Part shown: positions 51,453 to 60,309 of the stretch, one piece after another
How the letters are laid out: every line of letters starts with the position of its first letter
Numbering within the stretch: position 1 is the first letter of the stretch
NCBI RefSeq assembly: GCF_040930455.2
Contig: NZ_CP170494.1
DNA: 64,000 bases
From: Neopusillimonas maritima
Lineage (GTDB): Bacteria; Pseudomonadota; Gammaproteobacteria; Burkholderiales; Burkholderiaceae_B
Direction: 5' to 3' (one strand)
Notes under the pieces: generated by a model
What the model was told of the DNA's origin: nothing
Seen by the model: the letters and a program-made list of their open reading frames with translations, nothing else
Databases searched by the model: none
Made by a program: the position numbers and the translations under genes

Positions 51453-52833
51453 TTGTAACCTCCCCCGTAGAAGCAACTTTCCAGCTTTGGATGCCGTTCA
51501 AGTGATACACCGACGCCAACGGCCCGTTAGTGCCGCGTTTTTCAATCAGTTCGCCAATGGTGGGTTGAACATAGCCGGTTTCATCAATGCAACGACTTTG
51601 CAATATGGCTTTCTTGCCGTCCCATTCCCACGGGATGGTAAAGCGCGTGTGACACATGGGTAGAATGGGGCCGTGCAATTTGGCTTCACGCCAGTTCTTG
51701 CCGCCGTCAACGGAAACTTCAACTTTTTTAACCAGCCCGCGACCTGACCAGGCCAGCCCGGTAATTTCGTAAAACCCGGGCTTTTGCAACAGCATTTCAC
51801 CTGAGGGGTAAGTAATAACCGACTTGGCCTCCATCGTGAATGAAAACTGCAAAGCAGTGCCGTCGGGCATAAGGTCGGTGTACTTCGAGGTTTCTTCGCG
51901 CGTCATAAAGGGTGTGTCGGATACTTCCAGCCGACGCAACCACTTAATGCACATATTGCCTTCGTATCCCGGCACCACGAGCCGCAGCGGGTAGCCTTGC
52001 TCAGGGCGAATGGCCTCGCCGTTTTGGCCGTAGGCCAAAAAGCAATCGGCCATGGCTTTTTCAATGGGAATGCTGCGCGTCATGACGGCGGCGTCGCCGC
52101 CTTCAGCCAGCAACCATTTGGCCCCGGACTTCAACACCGACTCATCCAGAATGGTCGACAGCGGCACGCCCGTCCATTCCGAGGTTGACGTGAGCCCATG
52201 GGTACCTTGAACGGATTTCAGTGTGGGTTTGATCCATTCAGTTAAACCATTGCCCGAGCACTCAAGGAAACAGATGCGCGACATCATGGGGAACCGCCTG
52301 ATCGCCTCCATGTGATATTTTTTCGGCTCTTTTACCATGCCGTGCACATACAAAACATGTTTGGCCGGGTCGATTGTGGTGATGCCGCCGTGATGCCGCT
52401 CATAGTGCAGGCCCGAGGGAGTGATGATCCCCATGCCACTGGCCAGCGGCGTCATGCTCCAGGAAGATTCTGTGGTTTTGGTGGGGTAGCGCCAGCGTAC
52501 TTCCGTTTCGAATTGGGATCGACGCCCGTAACCGCCGTCGTCGACGCCCACCCCGACGCCCTGGTGTTTTGTGGGGTCGGGGAATACCTCGCGTTCAATC
52601 GCGCCCGGTGGCGCTTCGGCGAAGGCGGGCCGCGCCAACGCTCCCGCACCCAGGACGGCAACGCTGCCCAATAAAAAACGCCGACGCTGTTTGGCAGGGT
52701 CGGCGTTGCCTTGGTAGTAAGGGGATTCCGGGTTCTGGCGTTCCTGGGCAAGGAAGATTTCTTCTTTTGCCTGTAGCGCTTCATGCTGCGCGGTACTGCC
52801 GGGCGGCAGCGCGGATGAAGGGTTCTTTTTCAT
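51436..52833 (-). CDS. soxC: SoxC-like sulfite/sulfane dehydrogenase molybdopterin subunit
   Basis: 465 residues. A Tat-like signal (RRRFLLGSVAVLGAGALARPAFA, residues about 50-73) follows a long N-terminal tail. The sulfite-oxidase fold has the Moco-binding Cys in RICFLECSGNGLTEW near residue 200, the conserved VVPGYEGNMCIKWLRRLEV by position, and a C-terminal dimerisation domain (VEVSVDGGKNWREAKL). In sulfur oxidisers SoxCD removes electrons from protein-bound sulfane sulfur; free-standing forms oxidise sulfite. No other sox gene is present here. AAGGAG precedes the ATG. The enzyme needs molybdenum, which links it to modABC. Confidence 0.87.
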   Translation of the reverse strand: MKKNPSSALPPGSTAQHEALQAKEEIFLAQERQNPESPYYQGNADPAKQRRRFLLGSVAVLGAGALARPAFAEAPPGAIEREVFPDPTKHQGVGVGVDDGGYGRRSQFETEVRWRYPTKTTESSWSMTPLASGMGIITPSGLHYERHHGGITTIDPAKHVLYVHGMVKEPKKYHMEAIRRFPMMSRICFLECSGNGLTEWIKPTLKSVQGTHGLTSTSEWTGVPLSTILDESVLKSGAKWLLAEGGDAAVMTRSIPIEKAMADCFLAYGQNGEAIRPEQGYPLRLVVPGYEGNMCIKWLRRLEVSDTPFMTREETSKYTDLMPDGTALQFSFTMEAKSVITYPSGEMLLQKPGFYEITGLAWSGRGLVKKVEVSVDGGKNWREAKLHGPILPMCHTRFTIPWEWDGKKAILQSRCIDETGYVQPTIGELIEKRGTNGPLASVYHLNGIQSWKVASTGEVTNVHHY

Positions 52834-53022
52834 GTACGACTCCTTGTACAGGGCCGGCGTGATGCCGATACTGAAAAAAGGCCGCTATTGCTGTTTACAA
52901 TATGCCTTGGCCGGGCGTTAGTGTTCATTTTTAACGACCAGTCTGGACTTAGCATAGGCCTGTCATAGGGCGCCGTCAACCTTAGCCGGAAGTACGAAGT
53001 TAAAAACCACAAGGAATGATTC

Positions 53023-53400
53023 ATGACTGTCGATTACACCAACCCCGTTTCGCAAAACACCAATGGTTCCGATCCTGAAAAAATCCGTTCGCTTCGCACC
53101 ATCGTAACGGTTGTTTATGCCTTGCAGGCCATTGCGTTTTTTGTGGGCTTAACCAGCATCGTGGGCATCGTCATTAATTACATCAAGCTTTCTGAAGCGC
53201 AGGGCACTTGGTTGGCGTCGCATTTTCGCTGGCAAATGCGTACGTTCTGGTTTGCGCTGCTCTGGTTTGTTGTGGGTTTCATTACAACGTTCATTCTCAT
53301 TGGCTACGCCATTATGTTCGCCAACGTGATCTGGATGATTTACCGCGTGGCCAAGGGTTGGCTGCGTTTGAACGATAACAAGCCCATGTACGAGGTATAA
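53023..53400 (+). CDS. Small inner-membrane protein (DUF4870-like)
   Basis: 125 residues with three membrane helices (about 27-48, 68-92, 92-112). The arrangement of a soluble acidic N-terminus, helix, basic WLASHFRWQMRTFW loop and two close helices is that of DUF4870-like proteins of unknown function. AAGGA precedes the ATG. It is followed after three bases by the next gene, so the pair is co-translated. Confidence 0.8.
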   Translation: MTVDYTNPVSQNTNGSDPEKIRSLRTIVTVVYALQAIAFFVGLTSIVGIVINYIKLSEAQGTWLASHFRWQMRTFWFALLWFVVGFITTFILIGYAIMFANVIWMIYRVAKGWLRLNDNKPMYEV

Positions 53401-53403
53401 GGT

Positions 53404-53856
53404 TTGAAACTGGCCCGGGCGTGGGCGTTAGGCGTATTGGCGGTCTTGTTAACCGGCCGGCCGGCGCTCGCGCAACCGGCGTATACCGTTGAACAGGCCA
53501 GCCCACCCATTCACACGCGCGGTGTTCCTGTGGTGGTGGCTTACACGCCGCCGCAGCCATTGCCGAACAACGCGGCAATGCTACGCGTTCAAGTGCAGCT
53601 TTCAGGCCAAACGCGTGTTCCCGTTCAAACCCGTGTGTGTGTCGATCTTCAGGCCAAACAGTGCATGGAAGTGAACGGCGCGTCGGCGAGCACGTCGCGC
53701 TTTTACGGTGTGCCGGCAAACCGGCCGGTTTATCTTGTCTATACCGTACCCGGCGAAGGGCCGCTTGACCCCAACGTGTACGTGCGCGGTAGCGTTACCG
53801 TGTGGTATGGGCATGCATCTTTGCCGTCTTCACGTAGTTCAGCAGGGCTTCCTTGA
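53404..53856 (+). CDS. Secreted protein of unknown function
   Basis: 150 residues from a TTG start with GAGG at a suitable distance. The signal peptide is WALGVLAVLLTGRPALA. The mature part is beta-rich, with an even pattern of Val/Tyr strands and two Cys (VCVDLQAKQCMEV) that could form a disulfide. It reads like a small Ig-like or adhesion-type periplasmic fold. The family is not recognised. The last 62 bases overlap the 3' end of the convergent lysR gene. Confidence 0.65.
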   Translation: MKLARAWALGVLAVLLTGRPALAQPAYTVEQASPPIHTRGVPVVVAYTPPQPLPNNAAMLRVQVQLSGQTRVPVQTRVCVDLQAKQCMEVNGASASTSRFYGVPANRPVYLVYTVPGEGPLDPNVYVRGSVTVWYGHASLPSSRSSAGLP

Positions 53857-54712
53857 ACAATTGCGCCGCCGGCGAGAGGGATCGGTGGCGCAGTTGAAAA
53901 AGGGCAGTTTCTCTTTTTAGCCTGTGAGCCGAGAGTTTTCGGAACTGCAATCCTTGCGCCTCCGGCACTTCTTGCGAGTTCGCCGGTAATACCGAAACTC
54001 CCAAGCCGTTACGTACCATGGCCAGCACCGTTGTGTGGAACGAAACTTCGTGCATCTCTTTTAGGGAAAGACCAAGCCGCGTCAGGTGCTGGTCGATTTC
54101 ACGCCGCAAGGGGCTGGAGCGTGACAACGCAATAAACGGTTCATTGCACAGTTGCTTCCAACTGATGCTGTCACGTGCGCCCAAAGGGTGTTTGGGTGGC
54201 AGCACCGCAATGTATGTATCGGAAAATAGCGGCGTGCTGTCGATTTCATCGTGCGCTTCGCGTCGTGTTCCCACGCCCATGTCAATATCATCCTCCAGCA
54301 AACGGCGTTGCAGATCTTGTTCGGCCATATCGCGCAGTTGTAGTTTTATGCCTGGATACTGATCGTGAAAAAGCCGCATGAAAGGGCTTAATAAAACGGC
54401 GGCCAATACGGTGCCGCTGGCGACGGTTACGCGCCCGCGTTGGTAGGTGGTGAAATCGCGCGAGTGTTCAATCGTGGTTTCCACCTCCGACAAAATGCGC
54501 TTGGCCATGCCTAACAGTTCTCTGCCCGCGTCGGTAAGTTTCACCATGCGCGTGTGGCGGTCGAACAGTCGTAAGCCCACTTCTTGTTCCAGGTCACGCA
54601 CAAGCATGCTGAGCGCGGCTTGTGTAATGTGAATCTGTTGGGCTGCCCGCGTGAATTGCTGATGTTCGGCAACCGCCACAAAAGCACGTAGCTGACGCAG
54701 CGTTATATTCAT
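53795..54712 (-). CDS. LysR-family transcriptional regulator
   Basis: 305 residues. The N-terminal helix-turn-helix is typical: MNITLRQLRAFVAVAEHQQ, then AAQQIHITQAALSMLVRDLE and GLRLFDRHTR. The effector domain (about 90-295) has two Rossmann-like lobes. It is divergent from the SDR-Rieske-hydrolase-permease-amidohydrolase operon and very probably activates it when its substrate or an intermediate is bound. A T-N11-A palindrome lies between them. Confidence 0.9.
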   Translation of the reverse strand: MNITLRQLRAFVAVAEHQQFTRAAQQIHITQAALSMLVRDLEQEVGLRLFDRHTRMVKLTDAGRELLGMAKRILSEVETTIEHSRDFTTYQRGRVTVASGTVLAAVLLSPFMRLFHDQYPGIKLQLRDMAEQDLQRRLLEDDIDMGVGTRREAHDEIDSTPLFSDTYIAVLPPKHPLGARDSISWKQLCNEPFIALSRSSPLRREIDQHLTRLGLSLKEMHEVSFHTTVLAMVRNGLGVSVLPANSQEVPEAQGLQFRKLSAHRLKRETALFQLRHRSLSPAAQLFKEALLNYVKTAKMHAHTTR

Positions 54713-54783
54713 AAGTTTTTCTTAATAAAAAATAAAATAAATTGAATTGTATGATGAAACGAGCGGTGGTTAAATCTGTTCCT

Positions 54784-54800
54784 GTTATCTGTCAGACAAC
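54784..54800. promoter_or_regulatory. Putative LysR operator (T-N11-A palindrome)
   Basis: GTT-N-TCTG-N-CAGA-N-AAC is a 17-base interrupted palindrome containing the LysR T-N11-A core. It lies in the divergent gap, 37 bases before the SDR gene. Confidence 0.55.
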
Positions 54801-54837
54801 GCATTCCAACTCATAACGATAATCAGGAGCGAGTTTC

Positions 54838-55593
54838 ATGGCTCAAGTTTTTTCCGGCAAAACCATTATTGTGACCGGCGCGGGCGGCAACATTGGCATG
54901 GCGTATTGCGATGCTTTGGTGGCTGAAGGCGCCAATTTGGTGATGGCCGATTTGAATGACCTTTCGCAACAGGCAAAACAATACGAAGAAAAGGGCGGGC
55001 GCGCGATTGCGGTGCAGGTTGATGTTGCTGATAACGCATCAACCGAAGCGATGGCCAAGGCTGCGGTGGATACCTTTGGCCGCATCGACGGCATTATTAA
55101 TAATGCCGGCTTTTTCAAAGGCTGTACCTTCGGTTCCTTCATGGATATTCCCGCCGAAGAGTGGGATCGCTGCTACGCAATCAACGTGCGTGGCTTGTGG
55201 CAATGCTGTAAAGCCGTGTTTCCGCAAATGAAAGCCCAGGGCAGCGGAAAGATTGTGAATATTTCATCTAACACGCCTTACAAAGGCGTTCCGAACTTCC
55301 TGCATTACGTCTCGTCGAAAGCGGCCATTGTCGGGTTGTCACGTTCGCTGGCGCGCGAAATGGGCCAACACAACATCCAGGTGAATACATTGTGCCCCGA
55401 CCTGATTCCTGATGACGATATCACCGCAAAACAAGGCGAAGAAGCGGATATCCGTACCGTGGCCGGGCGCTGCCTGAAACGCACACAAACCCCGCAAGAT
55501 ATGGTGGGTGCCGCCTTGTTTCTGTTAAGCGAAGGTTCCGATTTCATTACGGGTCAAAGCCTGTTGGTGAACGGCGGTGCGCATTTTCTGTAG
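54838..55593 (+). CDS. Short-chain dehydrogenase/reductase (SDR)
   Basis: 251 residues, classical SDR. NAD(P) binding is shown by VTGAGGNIGMAYCDALV and the conserved NNAGFF. The catalytic Ser is in IVNISSNTP, and the Tyr-Lys pair in HYVSSKAAIVGLSRSLA near residues 155-160. It oxidises or reduces an alcohol or ketone. An acidic residue follows the second strand (VMADLND), which favours NAD over NADP. It is the first gene of the LysR-linked operon; a Rieske oxygenase follows after ten bases. Confidence 0.88.
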   Translation: MAQVFSGKTIIVTGAGGNIGMAYCDALVAEGANLVMADLNDLSQQAKQYEEKGGRAIAVQVDVADNASTEAMAKAAVDTFGRIDGIINNAGFFKGCTFGSFMDIPAEEWDRCYAINVRGLWQCCKAVFPQMKAQGSGKIVNISSNTPYKGVPNFLHYVSSKAAIVGLSRSLAREMGQHNIQVNTLCPDLIPDDDITAKQGEEADIRTVAGRCLKRTQTPQDMVGAALFLLSEGSDFITGQSLLVNGGAHFL

Positions 55594-55603
55594 GAGGGCG
55601 AAC

Positions 55604-56635
55604 ATGACAACCGATACGACAAACGAAAACCCGTTGTATGCGTCATTGCGCCGGTTCTGGCATCCAGTGGCCTACAGCAGTGATGTTCTCGAAAAGCCGG
55701 TCGAAGTTACGCTTTTAGGGCACAAGCTGGTGGTGGCGCGTTTGGATGGGGACGTATGTGCCATGGACTCACGATGCCCGCACAAGGGCACAAACCTGGC
55801 CTTGGGGCAAATTGTGGATAACACCATTGAATGCCCGTACCATGGCTGGCGTTTCAATTTGAATGGCCAGTGTGTACGCACACCGGCACGCGAAGAGTTG
55901 GTGGATAGCATTCGGGCGTCGGTGCAAACCTATGCGGTGGCCGAGCAAGCCGGCATGGTTTGGGTGTGCCTGGAAGAACCTGAGTTTGCGGCACCCGAGT
56001 TTCCGGAACTGAACGACCCTAGCTACCGTGTGTTGCAAGGCCCCACGTATGACTGGAAAACCAGCTCACCGCGTCGGCTGGAAAATTTTGTGGATTTCAG
56101 CCACTTCGCGTATGTGCACGACGGCACCATTGGCAGCCGCAAGAACCCGAGGGTTGATGCGGTGGATGTGTGGCGTGAAGGTCACGTGTTGCGGTTTGAT
56201 CGCAGCGGGGTAAAAGAACCCGGTGTAGGTTTGAAGAAAAAACTGCTCGGCTTAACGGAAGAGTGGATAGAGCCCGTGAACGAGTACCACGTGACCATGC
56301 CACACACCGTACATTTGAAACGGACTTTTCCCAACGGTAAACGTTATGTGTTGTTCATGTCGGCCAGCCCGGTGGATGAGCGCACGACCCGCAGTTTCTG
56401 GTGGCAGGCGCGCGACTTTGGCACAGAACCTGTTTACGACGCTTTCTTCATGGACTTCGAGGCCGAGGTGCTGGCGCAAGACAAACCCATTATTGAGTCG
56501 CAAGAGCCGGTGTGGATTAGTCTGCGCCCGCGCGACCCAAGCGAGCGCGAACGCCCCATGCGCGATGCCGATGTGGTCACCATGGAATACCGTCGGTGGT
56601 TGGGAGAACTAAGCATGAAAAAGGAGACGGTATGA
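55604..56635 (+). CDS. Rieske [2Fe-2S] aromatic ring-hydroxylating or demethylating oxygenase, alpha subunit
   Basis: 343 residues. The Rieske domain has CPHKGTNLALGQ followed by ECPYHGWRFN (Cys-His and Cys-His ligands near residues 48-73). The catalytic domain has the mononuclear iron motif ENFVDFSHFAYVHDG with Asp and two His near 160. The single-component size and domain order match VanA- or NdmA-like oxygenases that demethylate or hydroxylate. No ferredoxin or reductase gene is in the operon, so electrons must come from elsewhere. ATG 55604 follows TAGGAGGG; a longer frame from 55577 lies in the SDR gene. Confidence 0.88.
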   Translation: MTTDTTNENPLYASLRRFWHPVAYSSDVLEKPVEVTLLGHKLVVARLDGDVCAMDSRCPHKGTNLALGQIVDNTIECPYHGWRFNLNGQCVRTPAREELVDSIRASVQTYAVAEQAGMVWVCLEEPEFAAPEFPELNDPSYRVLQGPTYDWKTSSPRRLENFVDFSHFAYVHDGTIGSRKNPRVDAVDVWREGHVLRFDRSGVKEPGVGLKKKLLGLTEEWIEPVNEYHVTMPHTVHLKRTFPNGKRYVLFMSASPVDERTTRSFWWQARDFGTEPVYDAFFMDFEAEVLAQDKPIIESQEPVWISLRPRDPSERERPMRDADVVTMEYRRWLGELSMKKETV

Positions 56636-57459
56636 GGCAGGGGGTCATTGAAAGCGCACCCGTGCGCCATCGGTATTTCAAGGGGGCGCAAGGCGCTATT
56701 CATGCCCTGGTTTTTAGCGAGCACGGCAAGCAACCGCCTTTGTTGCTGCTGCATGGGGTGACAGGGTCAGCCTGGTTATGGCATGACGTGGCGCAGACCT
56801 TAGCCGCATCGCGCCCGGTGATTGCGCTGGACATGCGTGGCCATGGCGAGAGTGATTGGTCTATTGATCATGCTTACACCACGGAAGACCATGTGGCCGA
56901 TTTGCAAGCTGTGATCAGTGAGTTGGGTGCTGAGCAGGTGGACATGGCCGGTTTGTCGTGGGGGGCACTGGTGGGGATGGCTTATGCCGGTGTGCATCCG
57001 CAACGCGTAAGACGTTTTTCCATTGTGGAAGTGGAGCCCAGCTTTGGCGTCGATGAGTTCGCTGTTCCCGACCGCCCACAACACTTTGAAAAGGTGGAGC
57101 AAGTGCGCAAATGGGAGCGTGGGGCGAACCCGGCCGCGCCCGATGCTTTGCTTGAACTCTGGGCCCGCCAATCGGTTCGGCACGCCACGCGGGGCGGCTG
57201 GTGCCGGCAACATGACCCTTTTTTCTATAAGCAATGGCCGTTTCGCCGCGACAACCACTGGGACGCGTTACCCAAGTTATCGATGCCGGTGCTGCTGCTT
57301 AATGGTGATCGTACGTTTGTGCGTGCTGAGGTGATGCAGGAAATGGCTAAGCGTATCCCCAATGCGCGGTTTGAACGTTTGACCGACTGCGGGCATATTG
57401 CACCGCTGGAAGCCCCGGCGACGCTGGCAGGTTTGTTGGCAACATTTTTTGATGAGTAA
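56632..57459 (+). CDS. Alpha/beta hydrolase
   Basis: 275 residues. Fold and triad are visible: oxyanion segment LLLLHGVTGSAWLW, nucleophile elbow MAGLSWGALVG (Ser near residue 110), acid LLLNGDRTFV, and His in LTDCGHIAPLEAP near 260. It hydrolyses an ester, lactone, amide or C-C bond; in a ring-cleavage pathway C-C or amide cleavage is common. ATG 56632 overlaps the oxygenase stop as ATGA. The substrate is unknown. Confidence 0.85.
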   Translation: MRQGVIESAPVRHRYFKGAQGAIHALVFSEHGKQPPLLLLHGVTGSAWLWHDVAQTLAASRPVIALDMRGHGESDWSIDHAYTTEDHVADLQAVISELGAEQVDMAGLSWGALVGMAYAGVHPQRVRRFSIVEVEPSFGVDEFAVPDRPQHFEKVEQVRKWERGANPAAPDALLELWARQSVRHATRGGWCRQHDPFFYKQWPFRRDNHWDALPKLSMPVLLLNGDRTFVRAEVMQEMAKRIPNARFERLTDCGHIAPLEAPATLAGLLATFFDE

Positions 57460-57540
57460 ATTGCCTTGGTTCAGCAATGACATAAATAAGTAAAGACATT
57501 AACGAGAACGGGTCAACCCCGGCATTCTGGAGAGAGACAA

Positions 57541-58923
57541 ATGAGTACAAATAACAACTCAAGGGACGAGGTCAACGAGGTCTTGCCCGCAGGCCGGATG
57601 TTTACATTGGGCCTGCAGCATGTGCTAGTGATGTACGCCGGTGCTATTACGGTACCGCTTATTGTCGGCGGTGCGCTGGGCTTGCCGCAAGAGCACATTG
57701 CATTGTTGATTACGGCTGACTTGCTTTGCTGCGGCATTGTGTCGTTTTTACAGGCGTTCGGTATCGGGCGCTGGCTGGGTATTCGCCTTCCGGTCATGAT
57801 GGGTATTTCCTATGCGGGTATTGCACCCATGATTGCCATCGGTTTGAACCCCGAAATGGGGCTTCCCGGCTTATATGGCGCCATTATTGGGGCGGGAATA
57901 ATCGGGGTGTTGATTGTGCCCTTGGTAATACGGTTGTTATGGCTGTTTCCTCCTATTGTCACCGGGACGACCTTAACGTCACTGGGCGTGAGCTTGTTCG
58001 GCGTGGCGATTGTGTGGGCGGGCGGCGGCTACGGTGTTGAGGATTTCGGTTCGTTCAAGTACATCGGCACCGCCGGCTTTGTGTTGTTGATTACGCTTTT
58101 GGTGGCGCGTTTTTTCAAAGGATTTATGGGTAGTATCGCCATTCTGGTCGGTTTGGCTGCAGGCATGTTGCTGGCCATGGCAATGGGCAATGTCAGTTTT
58201 CAAGGCCTGAATGATATGCCCTGGGTGCAAATGGTTCGCCCGTTTCAGTTTGGCTTTCCGGTGTTTGAATGGAGCTCGATTCTAACCATGACGCTAGTGG
58301 TCATCATTACGATGATAGAGTCTATTGGGCTGTTCTATTCGCTGGCCATTATTACCAATCGCAAGCTTGAGAAAGAGGATTTCGCCCGTGGTTTGCGTAC
58401 TGACGCCATGGGAGCAGTAATTGGTGGGATTTTCAACACTTTCCCCTATACATCGTATGCGCAGAATATCGGCCTGGTGGGGATTACCGGCGTACGCAGT
58501 CGTTTCGTGTGTGTGGTGGCTGCGGCTATTTTGGTGGCGCTGGCTTTGTTCCCTAAAATGGCGCACATTGTGGCCGCCATTCCCCATTATGTATTGGGCG
58601 GCGCAGCTTTAATTATGTTCGGTATGGTGGCGGCTTCGGGCATTCGCATTTTGCAGGCAGTCGACTTCAAAAATAATCGTCACAATATGTTTATTCTGGC
58701 CATTAGCCTGGGTGTAGGTCTTATTCCCATGGTGTCGCCTAAATTTTTTGGTGCTGCGCCGGAATACCTGACTCCTTTGCTGAACAGCGGAGTGTTGTTG
58801 TCGGTCATTTCAGCCGTTATTCTGAATTTGTATTTTAATGGCAGCAATAAAGAAGGCATAAGCGTCACCGACAATCCGGAGTTGCTTGAAGAGCAGCCGC
58901 ATCTTGAGTCGGTACGGGGGTAA
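57541..58923 (+). CDS. NCS2-family nucleobase:cation symporter (xanthine/uracil permease type)
   Basis: 460 residues with about 14 membrane helices. Family signatures: the QH motif in FTLGLQHVLVMYAGAITVPLIVGGAL by position, the Glu motif ITMIESIGLFYSLA, and the consensus NTFPYTSYAQNIGLVGITGVRSR by position. NCS2 proteins import purines, pyrimidines or ascorbate with protons. Its presence suggests that the operon substrate is a nucleobase-like compound. GGAGAGAG precedes the ATG, and 81 bases separate it from the hydrolase gene. Confidence 0.9.
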   Translation: MSTNNNSRDEVNEVLPAGRMFTLGLQHVLVMYAGAITVPLIVGGALGLPQEHIALLITADLLCCGIVSFLQAFGIGRWLGIRLPVMMGISYAGIAPMIAIGLNPEMGLPGLYGAIIGAGIIGVLIVPLVIRLLWLFPPIVTGTTLTSLGVSLFGVAIVWAGGGYGVEDFGSFKYIGTAGFVLLITLLVARFFKGFMGSIAILVGLAAGMLLAMAMGNVSFQGLNDMPWVQMVRPFQFGFPVFEWSSILTMTLVVIITMIESIGLFYSLAIITNRKLEKEDFARGLRTDAMGAVIGGIFNTFPYTSYAQNIGLVGITGVRSRFVCVVAAAILVALALFPKMAHIVAAIPHYVLGGAALIMFGMVAASGIRILQAVDFKNNRHNMFILAISLGVGLIPMVSPKFFGAAPEYLTPLLNSGVLLSVISAVILNLYFNGSNKEGISVTDNPELLEEQPHLESVRG

Positions 58924-58926
58924 GCA

Positions 58927-60309
58927 GTGGTGCAAACGTGTGATGTTTTGTTAACCGGCGGTGTGGTGGTCACCATGGATGATGACCGTCGCATTATTGA
59001 GAATGGCGCAGTTGCGGTTCAAGGGAACCGTATTGCCGCAGTCGGCCGGGTGCGTGATATGGTCGGCTGGAAAGCCCAGCGCGTGGTGTCGTGTGAAGGT
59101 CATGTGGTCATTCCAGGCCTGATCGACACGCACAATCACCTGTTTCAGGTGGCAGGGCGCGGGCTGGGTGACGGCATGGCTTTGTGGGAGTGGCTGGAAA
59201 AATTCATGTTGCCTTTAGCCGGTGGTATTACGCCGGGCGAAGCGCTGGCCGCTGTTCGCGTCGCGGCGCTGGAGTCGTTGTCTTCGGGAACCACCACCAT
59301 TATCGACAACCATTACGCGCCTAACGATGTGCAAACCAGCTTGCAGGTGGCCGGCGTATTACACGATATGGGGTTGCGCGGCGCTATTGCGCGCGGCGTA
59401 TTCGGCCCGTTCACCAACGTTGCTCGCGACAACCACCTGAACCCGATGCTGTTTCGCAATACTGTGTCCCAGGAATTGGACAACATGCGTGCCTGCCTGA
59501 ATGAGTGGCGCAGTGATCGCGTGGCGATATGGCCTTCGCCGGTGAATGTTATTTACAACGATCAGGATTTGGTGCATGGCCTGGTGGAAATGGCGCGTGA
59601 GTTCGGTGTGCCGTGGCAAACCCATTGTTCCGAAGCCCAAAGCGATCCTGAAATCTATCAAAAGGCTTACGGACTTCGACCGTTTGTCTGGATGCAGCAA
59701 CAGGGCTTGTTGGGGCGCGATGCCACGTTCGCCCATGCAATTTGGCTAGATGACCAAGAGGTGGAGATTACCGGCTCGGCAGCTTGCGGCATTGCGCACA
59801 ACCCGATGTCGAACGAGTATCTGGCTTCGGGCGCGATGCGTTTGCGCGATTTGCGCAGCGCGGGGGCGTCTATTGGCATGGGTGCCGATGGCGCGGCTGG
59901 CCATTTAATGGACATGTTCCAGATTATGCGTCAAATGGTTTATGTTCAGCGCTTGCATACGCTTAACCCTGAGTCGACTCGTGCTGCCGAAGCATTTGAA
60001 CTGGCGACGCGGGGTGGGGCGGAAATGGCGGGTATCGATGCCGGTTGCCTTATTCCCGGCAAGTTGGCCGACATTGCTGTAGTTTCGTTGCAGGGAGCTC
60101 ACATGACGCCCTGTGTCGACCCTGTGGCCAGCCTGGTTTATTGCGCGTCGGGCCGAGACGTCAGCTTAACCATGGTAGACGGCCGTATCGCCTATGAGCA
60201 GGGTCAGGCGCAGTTTGTGGATCACGACAAAATAATTGGTGATGCACGCCAATATTGCAAAGATTTAATTCAGCGTTTGAACATTAATGTGCCTGGCCGT
60301 TTTGTGTAG
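58927..60309 (+). CDS. Amidohydrolase / 8-oxoguanine deaminase-like (TrzA/AtzB family)
   Basis: 460 residues from a GTG start three bases after the permease stop. Metal ligands: HNH in GLIDTHNHLFQVAG near residue 65, His in WQTHCSEAQ, His in ATFAHAIWL, and Asp in IGMGADGAAGHL near 320. The family deaminates or dechlorinates N-heterocycles such as 8-oxoguanine, hydroxyatrazine, guanine and cytosine derivatives. The neighbouring NCS2 permease supports a nucleobase-type substrate. Its 3' end overlaps motB by 26 bases in convergent orientation. Confidence 0.88.
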   Translation: MVQTCDVLLTGGVVVTMDDDRRIIENGAVAVQGNRIAAVGRVRDMVGWKAQRVVSCEGHVVIPGLIDTHNHLFQVAGRGLGDGMALWEWLEKFMLPLAGGITPGEALAAVRVAALESLSSGTTTIIDNHYAPNDVQTSLQVAGVLHDMGLRGAIARGVFGPFTNVARDNHLNPMLFRNTVSQELDNMRACLNEWRSDRVAIWPSPVNVIYNDQDLVHGLVEMAREFGVPWQTHCSEAQSDPEIYQKAYGLRPFVWMQQQGLLGRDATFAHAIWLDDQEVEITGSAACGIAHNPMSNEYLASGAMRLRDLRSAGASIGMGADGAAGHLMDMFQIMRQMVYVQRLHTLNPESTRAAEAFELATRGGAEMAGIDAGCLIPGKLADIAVVSLQGAHMTPCVDPVASLVYCASGRDVSLTMVDGRIAYEQGQAQFVDHDKIIGDARQYCKDLIQRLNINVPGRFV

